From: Spirochaetaceae bacterium
GTDB lineage: Bacteria; Spirochaetota; Spirochaetia; Treponematales; Breznakiellaceae
DNA: 5,132 nt
Direction of reading: 5' to 3'
NCBI GenBank assembly: GCA_031265015.1
Contig: JAISDG010000045.1
Coordinates: forward strand, 1-5,132
A program made the translations under genes and the position numbers. Within the stretch, counting starts at the first letter, position 1, and every line of letters begins with the position of its first letter. This document shows, piece after piece, positions 1 through 5,132 of this stretch. The notes beneath the pieces were generated by a model. It was not told the DNA's origin, searched no databases, and saw only the letters and a list, made by a program, of their open reading frames with translations.

Positions 1-80
1 TTTACCTTAAACTGCGCCCAGAGGGACAACAGTATGGCAGGCACCACCAGTACCAGATAATAAATGTCAAAACCGTACAT
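1..80 (-). CDS. yugP: YugP-like membrane zinc metallopeptidase, N-terminal fragment (cut by window edge)
   Basis: Only the first 26 codons are visible; the frame is open at the left edge. The translation begins MYGFD, followed by a hydrophobic stretch (residues 6-21) and then SLWAQFKV. This layout, a short N-terminus with FD, one membrane helix, and then an (L/W)A-x-x-KV segment, is what I recall for the start of the YugP / PF04298 family of membrane-anchored neutral zinc metallopeptidases. The catalytic HExxH lies beyond the window, so activity cannot be checked. The ATG at 80 was chosen because no other ATG, GTG or TTG occurs in frame before the upstream in-frame TGA, and because the N-terminus fits the family. 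There is no Shine-Dalgarno sequence; an extended -10 motif lies 7 nt upstream. The gene follows pgsA on the same strand after 100 bp and could be cotranscribed with it or use its own promoter. The family call rests on a short segment. Confidence 0.68.
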   Translation of the reverse strand, partial: MYGFDIYYLVLVVPAILLSLWAQFKV

Positions 81-87
81 GCACCCG

Positions 88-96
88 AGTATACCA
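88..96 (-). promoter_or_regulatory. extended -10 promoter motif upstream of the yugP-like gene
   Basis: On the minus strand the sequence reads TGG-TATACT, a TGn extended -10 followed by a hexamer matching TATAAT at five of six positions. It ends 7 nt before the ATG at 80, so transcription would start at or next to the start codon, giving a leaderless or nearly leaderless mRNA. No convincing -35 box lies 16-18 nt upstream, as is common for extended -10 promoters. The call is by motif only. Confidence 0.4.
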
Positions 97-180
97 AAAC
101 TGATAAGGGTATGGCTAGAGCACGCATCAGCCCGCAGCTTGCCGGGGCAAAGCGCTTGAAAAGTTCATTCTGTCCGCGGT

Positions 181-810
181 TTAGTCTTTTTTCCCCTTCA
201 CCGCCGCCCGGTATACCTTCACATAATCGCCAAAAGAGACGAGGGCCAGGACAAGCGCAATGATAAAGACAACCGCGGCGGACCGGGCGCAAAGCAGGTA
301 AAACCGGTTATACCAGGGTACCCATGAATCCGCAGCCCCGCTTAAGCGCTCAAGGCTGGAAGCGGCCAGCGCCAGGGCTCCGGCGGCGATATAGGTGACG
401 GTTTTGATTTTGCCCCCAATCCGGGCGCCCAGGGAAATGCCCCGGCGGAGCATCAGGTTGCGGACAAAGAGAATGCCGAACTCCCGGTACAAAATCAGCA
501 GAAAGGGAATAACCGGCAGCAGGTTGTCCCAGACAAAACAAAAGAACAGGGTTATCTGCATAATGGTATCCGCAAAGGGATCGTAGAGTTTTCCAAAATC
601 GCTTACCTCTCCCCGCCCGCGGGCTATCATGCCGTCCCACATATCGGTTAGTTCGGCGCCGGTAAAAATAACCCACAGGACCGGGACCAGCCAGAAAGCT
701 ACGGAGGGGGAAGAAAAAAACGGCGGTATCAATTTATGCAGATTATAGAGAAGAAAAAAAACGGGGGCCAGGATGATTCGGAGGGTTGTTACTTTGTCGG
801 CGGGGGTCAT
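181..810 (-). CDS. pgsA: CDP-alcohol phosphatidyltransferase, probable PgsA (CDP-diacylglycerol--glycerol-3-phosphate 3-phosphatidyltransferase)
   Basis: This integral membrane enzyme would transfer a phosphatidyl group from CDP-diacylglycerol to glycerol-3-phosphate, the committed step to phosphatidylglycerol. The 209-residue product has the full family signature D-x2-DG-x2-AR-x8-G-x3-D-x3-D: D56, D59, G60, A63, R64, G73, D77, D81. Downstream RE (109-110) and GGKIKT (132-137) resemble the RE...GKxKT pattern of PgsA rather than of PssA or choline transferases. Five or six hydrophobic segments are seen, near residues 7-24, 36-52, 84-108, 136-152 and 174-193. The length is near the usual 180-200. 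The ATG at 810 gives MTPADKVTTLRI, the normal PgsA N-terminus. A TTG at 846 would add 12 residues, but it falls inside a -35-like TTGACA box and the extension is unlike the family. No Shine-Dalgarno precedes either start. The gene is divergent from a paralogue; the yugP-like gene follows on the same strand. Substrate is inferred. Confidence 0.82.
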   Translation of the reverse strand: MTPADKVTTLRIILAPVFFLLYNLHKLIPPFFSSPSVAFWLVPVLWVIFTGAELTDMWDGMIARGRGEVSDFGKLYDPFADTIMQITLFFCFVWDNLLPVIPFLLILYREFGILFVRNLMLRRGISLGARIGGKIKTVTYIAAGALALAASSLERLSGAADSWVPWYNRFYLLCARSAAVVFIIALVLALVSFGDYVKVYRAAVKGKKD

Positions 811-862
811 GGGAGAAGTATGCGATTTGACAAGCGGTATTGTCAAGCGATAAGCTTAATTC
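811..862. promoter_or_regulatory. divergent promoter region with back-to-back -35 boxes in an inverted repeat
   Basis: This spacer separates the two divergent phosphatidyltransferase genes. Bases 827-846 form an inverted repeat, TTGACAA-N6-TTGTCAA. The left arm gives a perfect TTGACA -35 box for the plus gene (827-832), the right arm the same for the minus gene (846-841). For the minus gene, CATACT at 822-817 follows after 18 nt and ends 6 nt before the ATG at 810. For the plus gene, either GATAAG (849-854, spacer 16) or TAAGCT (851-856, spacer 18) follows, ending 8 or 6 nt before the ATG at 863. The -10 boxes are imperfect, with about three or four matches each. Both messages would be leaderless or nearly so, which fits the absence of Shine-Dalgarno sequences. 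The repeat could also be an operator. Motif-based inference only. Confidence 0.55.
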
Positions 863-1642
863 ATGCCCCTGGTTATATCCGCAGTTAAAACCCTCCTGGT
901 CCACGGTGTTATACAAAGCGCCGCTTTCTTTATTTTTTACCGGCTGTGGGGCTTCCCTGTTTTTTTTCTGCTGCTGTTCCTGGGTGTCCAGATGGTCTTT
1001 CATCTGGGGGTTTTGATATTCCTGGTTAAAAACCGGCGGCTTTTTTATAAAATTAACGGCGGCCAGCGGGAAACCTGCGTTAACGCCGCCAATAAAATCA
1101 CCCTTTTCAGGATAACCACCATTCCTTTCCTGGTCTTTCTGACCCTGGTATCCCAGCGTTTTCAGGCAAGGCCGGTGCTGGCGGCGGCTTTTGCCCTTAC
1201 CTTTGCCAGCGACTTTCTTGACGGCTGGATTGCCAGAACCTGGAGACTGGAAACCTATATCGGCAGGATCCTTGATTCGGCCAGCGACTATTTGCTGCTG
1301 GGGGTACTAACGGGGGCGCTGTTTTTCTTTAAGCGGGTTAGTTCCTGGCTGTTCTGGCTTATCATAGGCCGGCTGCTGCTGAATGTCCTGGTAATGTTTG
1401 TCCTGTTTCTGGTCCACAAAAAACTTCGGCCCCAGACAACGCCCCTGGGCAAGACGGCTATTGCGGCGATCATGGTGCTCCTGGTCATGGAAGCGGCAAA
1501 ACCCATGGGGCTTCCCGGATGGATAATACATATAGAACGGGCCGCGGCCCTGGTCATTGGCCTTTCGGTGATCGACAAGCTGGTATACCTGGCAAGGGGC
1601 CTGCGGGGTAAAGCGAGCGAACCCCTGAACGCCAGGTCCTAG
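863..1642 (+). CDS. CDP-alcohol phosphatidyltransferase family membrane protein with N-terminal extension
   Basis: The 259-residue protein belongs to the CDP-alcohol phosphatidyltransferase family, membrane enzymes that join a CDP-activated lipid to an alcohol acceptor. The complete signature D-x2-DG-x2-AR-x8-G-x3-D-x3-D is present: D117, D120, G121, A124, R125, G134, D138, D142. All metal- and CDP-binding positions are intact, so it should be active. The usual family N-terminus (NAANKITLFRI) starts only at residue 74; before it lies an extra region with hydrophobic segments near 11-27 and 31-56 and a basic stretch at 56-63. Further hydrophobic segments lie near 84-96, 103-115, 144-156, 160-184, 196-210 and 226-238. 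GRLL (169-172) and PLGK (194-197) sit where PgsA has its RE and GK motifs, but the match is loose, so the acceptor (glycerol-3-phosphate, another polyol, or an amino alcohol) cannot be named. It starts at the ATG at 863 without a Shine-Dalgarno sequence and is divergent from pgsA. Confidence 0.82.
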   Translation: MPLVISAVKTLLVHGVIQSAAFFIFYRLWGFPVFFLLLFLGVQMVFHLGVLIFLVKNRRLFYKINGGQRETCVNAANKITLFRITTIPFLVFLTLVSQRFQARPVLAAAFALTFASDFLDGWIARTWRLETYIGRILDSASDYLLLGVLTGALFFFKRVSSWLFWLIIGRLLLNVLVMFVLFLVHKKLRPQTTPLGKTAIAAIMVLLVMEAAKPMGLPGWIIHIERAAALVIGLSVIDKLVYLARGLRGKASEPLNARS

Positions 1643-1677
1643 GGAACGGCGGATTTCAGGGGGACTGCCGTTGTTCC
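1643..1677. terminator. possible hairpin between convergent genes (weak terminator candidate)
   Basis: The 43-bp gap between two converging stop codons holds an imperfect inverted repeat. GGAA (1643-1646) pairs with TTCC (1674-1677), and CGGC (1647-1650) pairs with GCCG (1667-1670), with a 3-nt bulge on the right side and a loop of about 16 nt. No run of T follows on either strand, so it is not a classical intrinsic terminator. Position is the main argument for a role in ending both transcripts. Confidence 0.22.
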
Positions 1678-1685
1678 GGATATGC

Positions 1686-3311
1686 TTAAATTCCATACAG
1701 ATCCGCATACTTTTCTTCAAGGTATCGTACAAAAGGATCCGCGGACAGCTCCTTTCCCGTTACCCGAAGAAGTAATTCCCCCGGCGAAAGCCTGCGGCCA
1801 AAACAATGTATCTTTTCCCGGAGCCATGTATGGACAGCGCCGTAATCCCGTTTTTCCAGGGCCGCCCCGGTATCGGGAACAGCTTCCCGCAGTTTTTCCC
1901 AAAACTGGAGGCCGTACAGATTTCCCAGGACATAACTGGGAAAGTAGCCAAAGGCGCCCATGGACCAGTGGACATCCTGCAGCACTCCCTCCGCGTCATC
2001 CTTCGGCTCAAGCCCCAGATATTTCTTCATCGCGGCATTCCAGGCTTCGGGAAGTTCCCGTACCGTCAGGGTTCCGTCAAAGAGCCGCTGCTCCAGCTCA
2101 AAGCGCAGAATAACGTGCAGGGAATAGCTTACCTCGTCCGCTTCGACCCGGACAGGCAAAGGAAAAACCCGGTTTACGGCCCGGTAAAACTGCTCAACAT
2201 CCACGCCCTCCAGGGGGGAGGCAAAATATGTTTTGAACCGGGGGAACCATCCGCGCCAAAAGGCGCGGCTCCGGCCGATAACGTTTTCCCAAAGCCGGGA
2301 CTGGGATTCGTGGATACCCATGGAAACTCCCTCCGCAAGACAGGAAGAACGCAGGGCGGGATCCAGGGACAATTCATAGAACGCGTGGCCCCCTTCATGG
2401 ATGACCGAAAAAAGCCCCGAGAGGGGATCGGTTTCCTGATACCGGGTGGTGATTCGCACATCGTTAAAACCCAGGGTGGTAGTAAAGGGATGGGCGGAGC
2501 GGTCAAGCCGGGCCCGGCGGCTGTCAAAGCCAAGGCCTGCCAACACCTCCCGGCAAAAGGCATCCTGCTGACGGACATCGTAGCGCCGGTGAAGGAACGC
2601 GTCTTCCGGCTGGGGGGCCGCGGCGATTTTTGCAAGCAGCGCGGAAAGCCGTTCCCGTAACGGTCCAAAGAGCGCCGCGATCCGCTCTGCCCCAAGACCC
2701 GGTTCATGGAAATCCAGCAGGCCGTCGTAGGCCGAATTCGGACGGCCGCCGGAAACCGCCGGGCCGCCCCAGCCCCAATATCCCGCTTTTTGCCGGGCCA
2801 GGGCAATCAGCCGTTCCAGATGGGGCACGAAGGCGGCAAAATCGCTGTTCTTCCGGGTCTCCGCCCAGGCGGCCTGGGCAAGCCCTTCGGTCCGGGCGCA
2901 TTCCCGGACAAAGTCCGGGGGAAGCTGTACCGCCCGCCGGTAATCCCGGTCCAGGACCCGGACAAAATCCCGTTCCAGGGCGGGCAGATTCGAGCCGGCC
3001 AAAACGCCGGCGGCATTCACGGCGGTGTCAGGGCCGGTGCCCGCAGTTGCGGCGCCGGCGGCATTCGCGACAGCGCCGGTATTCACGGCGGCGTCCGGCT
3101 TAAAGCCCAGCCGGTCCAGCAATTCCCCAATTTCCGGGTTCACCAGCTTTTCGTGGGCCAGCCCTTCCACCACCGCCAGCTGTTCCGCCCGGTCTTCCAC
3201 ACCGAGGGGAGGCAGGCAGGTTTCCTGATCCCACTGCAGCGCCGCCGCCGCCCGGGACAGATGCATCCGCTCCGAATCCAGGGCATGGAGCCGGGCAAGG
3301 TCACCGTTCAT
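1686..3311 (-). CDS. M32 family metallocarboxypeptidase (carboxypeptidase Taq type)
   Basis: This is a zinc-dependent carboxypeptidase removing single residues from peptide C-termini. It is expected in the cytosol, since no signal peptide is seen. The 541 residues carry the M32 hallmarks in order: WDQET (27-31), HPF (274-276), DVRITTR (284-290), the zinc site HEGGH (305-309, catalytic E306), IHESQSRLWEN (333-343, third ligand E335), and GYFPSYxLGN (455-464). All expected catalytic residues are present. The family is usually about 500 residues; the excess is mostly an Ala/Gly/Asn/Val-rich insertion at roughly 73-106 encoded by imperfect in-frame repeats. The ATG at 3311 is followed by a normal family N-terminus, with WDQE near residue 27. 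A weak purine-rich stretch (AGAAAG) sits 7 nt upstream of the ATG. The gene begins 28 bp after the phosphorylase stop on the same strand, so cotranscription is likely. It converges on the phosphatidyltransferase gene at 863-1642. Confidence 0.93.
   Translation of the reverse strand: MNGDLARLHALDSERMHLSRAAAALQWDQETCLPPLGVEDRAEQLAVVEGLAHEKLVNPEIGELLDRLGFKPDAAVNTGAVANAAGAATAGTGPDTAVNAAGVLAGSNLPALERDFVRVLDRDYRRAVQLPPDFVRECARTEGLAQAAWAETRKNSDFAAFVPHLERLIALARQKAGYWGWGGPAVSGGRPNSAYDGLLDFHEPGLGAERIAALFGPLRERLSALLAKIAAAPQPEDAFLHRRYDVRQQDAFCREVLAGLGFDSRRARLDRSAHPFTTTLGFNDVRITTRYQETDPLSGLFSVIHEGGHAFYELSLDPALRSSCLAEGVSMGIHESQSRLWENVIGRSRAFWRGWFPRFKTYFASPLEGVDVEQFYRAVNRVFPLPVRVEADEVSYSLHVILRFELEQRLFDGTLTVRELPEAWNAAMKKYLGLEPKDDAEGVLQDVHWSMGAFGYFPSYVLGNLYGLQFWEKLREAVPDTGAALEKRDYGAVHTWLREKIHCFGRRLSPGELLLRVTGKELSADPFVRYLEEKYADLYGI
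3005..3096. repeat. imperfect in-frame GC-rich repeats inside the M32 peptidase gene
   Basis: On the plus strand CGCCGGCGGCATTC occurs identically at 3005-3018 and 3053-3066 (48 bp apart), with a shortened relative, CGCCGG-TATTC, at 3074-3084 (21 bp further). ATTCACGGCGG recurs at 3015-3025 and 3081-3091 (66 bp apart). All offsets are multiples of three, so the reading frame is kept. The repeats encode the related peptides AAVNTGA, VANAAGA and TAVNAAG at residues 74-102. The pattern suggests local duplication by slippage or recombination in a surface loop. Confidence 0.6.
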
Positions 3312-3330
3312 CGTATCGTCTTTCTATACG
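3312..3330 (-). promoter_or_regulatory. small inverted repeat abutting the M32 peptidase start codon
   Basis: Directly before the ATG, the minus strand reads CGTAT, nine loop bases (AGAAAGACG), then ATACG. The arms pair over 5 bp, and the only purine-rich, Shine-Dalgarno-like bases sit in the loop. A stem of 5 bp made of two G-C and three A-T pairs is marginal in RNA. It may present the ribosome site or may be chance. The 28-bp spacer holds nothing else recognisable. Confidence 0.2.
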
Positions 3331-3339
3331 CGGCCGGCG

Positions 3340-5132
3340 TTAGGCCCACTTGATCAGGCCGCTCCGGTAGGGGTGGACCAGCGCCTCATGTTTGGGCAGG
3401 ATGCGCACGGTATGACCCTGCTGGCCGGTATCGGCGCAGTCGATTCGGACCTGGTAGGTCCAGCCGTCTTCCGCCTGGCTCACCGCCTTCATTTCGGCGC
3501 GGCGGGCGTGGAAGATATTCCTGCTCTGATTGGAAACGGCGCCGTGGTAGAGTTCTACCTGCACCTCTTCCGGCGAGAGGCCCGCCAGATCGATCTGGGC
3601 GGTAATGGTAAGCGAATCCCCCCGCTGCATCACCGGCCTGGCGTTGGATTCAACCCTGATAATCCTAAGGCTGGCCCAGGCGCCCTTAAGCTTGTACATA
3701 TAGGCCGCCAGAACTTTGGATTCGGCATAATCATCCTTGATGATCCGGCGGTAGTTTTTAAGAGCGGGAAAGTAGAACATGTTGGAATAATCCATCAACA
3801 TGCGATGGCTCGACATAGAGTGGCCGATTTCCTTCATGCAGGTCTTCATCCGCTTGATCCATTCCCGGGGCAGATTATCCCGGCCCCGCTGATAAAACAT
3901 GGGGATAATATCCCGCTCCAGAAGATCGTAGAGGGCCTTGCTTTCTATGTCGTCCTGGAGCTGATTGTCCTCGTACTGTTCGCCATGGCCAATGGCCCAC
4001 CCCACTTCGGGATTGTAGGCCTCGTCCCACCAGCCGTCCAGGATGGAACAGTTAAGGACGCCGTTCATCGAAGCCTTCATGCCGCTGGTACCGGACGCTT
4101 CCATGGGCCGGCGGGGGGTGTTAAGCCACACATCGGCGCCGGAGGTAAGATACCGGGCTACGGTAATGTCGTAATTCTCGAGGAACACGATGCGGCTTTG
4201 GACATCGTTCTTTTCGGCAAAGTGGATGATCTCCCGAATCAGCTCCTTGCCGGGCATGTCCATGGGATGGGCCTTGCCGGCAAAGATCAGCTGTATGGGC
4301 CGTTCGTTATCTTTAAGCAGCCGGATAAGCCGTTCCGGATCCCGCAGCAGCAGGTTACCCCGCTTGTAGGTGGCAAACCGGCGGGCAAAGGCCAGAGTAA
4401 GAATATAGGGGGAAAGGGCATCCTCCGCCTGCTGGAGGCGGCGTTCCACCGCGCCGGTACGCTTTAGGTGCTGCCGGATCCTGTCCCGGGCAAAAGCTAC
4501 CAGCCGTTCCCGGCGGCGCTCGTGGGTACGCCACAATTCTTCGTCGGAAATCCGGTCCATCCGGTCCCAGATGGCCAGATCCGTGGGTTCGTCTTCAAAG
4601 TGGGGGCCCAGGTAGCGGTCCAGCAGATCCTGCATGCCGCTGGAAACCCAGGTTCGGGGATGAACTCCGTTGGTTACATGGTGGATAGGCAGCTCTTCCA
4701 GGGGAAGCCCGGGCCAGAGGCTTTTCCACATTTCCCGGGATACCACGCCGTGGAGGGCCGCGACGCCGTTGGCATAGGCGGCGCACTTTAAAGCCAGCAC
4801 GGTCATGCAGAATGTTTCATGATCGTCCCCGGGGTTTTCCCGGCCCAGGGCAAGAAAATCCTTCCAGGAGATCTCCAGAATCCCCGTCCAGTTTTTCATA
4901 TATTTTTCCAGCAGGCCTATGTCAAAGCGCTCGTTTCCCGCGGGCACCGGGGTATGGGTCGTAAAAATGTTGGTAGGCCACACCGCTTCCAGGGCTTCGT
5001 AAAAATTAAAGCTCTTTTCGGCCATGACTTCCCGAATCCGTTCAAGGACCAGGAACGCCGCGTGGCCTTCGTTCATGTGACAGGCCGCGGGATTGATCCC
5101 CAGGGCCCGGAGAGCCCGGATGCCGCCGATGC
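3340..5132 (-). CDS. glgP: alpha-glucan (glycogen) phosphorylase, GT35 short type; 5' end outside window
   Basis: This PLP-dependent cytosolic enzyme releases glucose-1-phosphate from the non-reducing ends of glycogen or maltodextrin. The frame is open at the right edge, and the 596 visible residues lack the N-terminus; the ATG at 5076 is internal, since GGIRALRALGINPAACH reads in frame before it and matches the family. Visible motifs, numbered from that methionine: MNEGHAAF (1-8), TTHTPVPAGNERF (39-51, active-site His), TNGVHPRTW (135-143), ARRFATYKRGNLL (231-243, phosphate and cofactor region), and EASGTSGMK (326-334), whose K334 (codon at 4077-4075) is the PLP lysine, followed by NGWW-like DGWWDEAY (347-354). 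A C-terminal beta-rich region (about 465-578, ending SGLIKWA) is typical of the TIGR02094-type short phosphorylases, not the longer E. coli/animal form. All visible key residues are intact. The M32 peptidase follows 28 bp downstream. Promoter and any partner glycogen genes lie outside the window. Confidence 0.95.
   Translation of the reverse strand, partial: IGGIRALRALGINPAACHMNEGHAAFLVLERIREVMAEKSFNFYEALEAVWPTNIFTTHTPVPAGNERFDIGLLEKYMKNWTGILEISWKDFLALGRENPGDDHETFCMTVLALKCAAYANGVAALHGVVSREMWKSLWPGLPLEELPIHHVTNGVHPRTWVSSGMQDLLDRYLGPHFEDEPTDLAIWDRMDRISDEELWRTHERRRERLVAFARDRIRQHLKRTGAVERRLQQAEDALSPYILTLAFARRFATYKRGNLLLRDPERLIRLLKDNERPIQLIFAGKAHPMDMPGKELIREIIHFAEKNDVQSRIVFLENYDITVARYLTSGADVWLNTPRRPMEASGTSGMKASMNGVLNCSILDGWWDEAYNPEVGWAIGHGEQYEDNQLQDDIESKALYDLLERDIIPMFYQRGRDNLPREWIKRMKTCMKEIGHSMSSHRMLMDYSNMFYFPALKNYRRIIKDDYAESKVLAAYMYKLKGAWASLRIIRVESNARPVMQRGDSLTITAQIDLAGLSPEEVQVELYHGAVSNQSRNIFHARRAEMKAVSQAEDGWTYQVRIDCADTGQQGHTVRILPKHEALVHPYRSGLIKWA

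Noticed and set aside
81..180. Intrinsic terminator between pgsA and the yugP-like gene
   Set aside because: Only a 4-bp GCCC/GGGC stem and a short palindrome around AAGCGCTT were found, with no T run, so a terminator is not supported.
2..292. 96-codon open frame on the minus strand overlapping the end of pgsA
   Set aside because: It overlaps the pgsA C-terminus in another frame, has a low-complexity, unrecognisable sequence, and covers the better supported yugP-like start in a different frame.
811..846. TTG at 846 as the pgsA start
   Set aside because: It would add 12 residues unlike the family N-terminus, and the TTG is part of a -35-like TTGACA box. It remains possible, but the ATG at 810 fits better.
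1806..2660. Long plus-strand open frame opposite the M32 peptidase gene
   Set aside because: It lies wholly antisense to a gene with complete catalytic motifs. Its product is Gly/Pro/Gln-rich with no recognisable domain, as expected from the complement of GC-biased codons.
3373..4791. Two abutting plus-strand open frames (364 and 107 codons) opposite the phosphorylase gene
   Set aside because: These are antisense shadows of glgP. The products are Gly/His/Val-rich with no domain, there is no ribosome site, and the sense strand has all family motifs.
5074..5076. ATG at 5076 as the true start of the phosphorylase
   Set aside because: The frame stays open to the window edge, and the 18 upstream residues match the conserved family segment before NEGH, so the methionine is internal.
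1..5132. CRISPR array, tRNA or rRNA gene, insertion sequence, phage or toxin-antitoxin module
   Set aside because: No regularly spaced direct repeats, cloverleaf-like segment, transposase motif or paired small genes were seen. The window is filled by housekeeping-type genes.

Overview
The window is gene-dense bacterial DNA, moderately GC-rich (mid-50s percent by eye), holding four clearly coding genes and the first codons of a fifth. Gene content and protein style (short-form alpha-glucan phosphorylase, M32 carboxypeptidase, PgsA next to a YugP-type protease) would fit a spirochaete such as a termite-gut Treponema. That is an impression from memory, not a sequence match, and no rRNA or marker gene is present to settle it.

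Layout. Bases 1-80 (minus) carry the N-terminus of a YugP-like membrane zinc metallopeptidase. Bases 181-810 (minus) encode a PgsA-type CDP-alcohol phosphatidyltransferase. From 863 to 1642 (plus) a second CDP-alcohol phosphatidyltransferase, with an extra N-terminal membrane region, is transcribed away from the first. It converges on an M32 metallocarboxypeptidase at 1686-3311 (minus). That gene lies 28 bp downstream of a 5'-truncated alpha-glucan (glycogen) phosphorylase, which fills 3340-5132 (minus) and runs off the right edge. Gaps are short: 100, 52, 43 and 28 bp.

How the genes fit together. The left half is a phospholipid-synthesis locus: two paralogous enzymes using CDP-activated lipid, head to head. 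The right half is catabolic: phosphorolysis of storage glucan followed by a cytosolic peptidase, probably on one transcript. No functional link between the halves is evident.

The most notable structure is the 52-bp divergent spacer at 811-862. It contains an inverted repeat, TTGACAA-N6-TTGTCAA, whose arms are consensus -35 boxes facing opposite ways. The two ATG codons are exactly equidistant from its centre, and each follows a plausible -10 hexamer by only 6-8 nt, so both mRNAs may be leaderless. The yugP-like start also has an extended -10 seven bases upstream. The other curiosity is an Ala/Gly-rich, internally repeated insertion in the M32 peptidase. I found no mobile element, CRISPR array, RNA gene or recognisable new multi-gene system.
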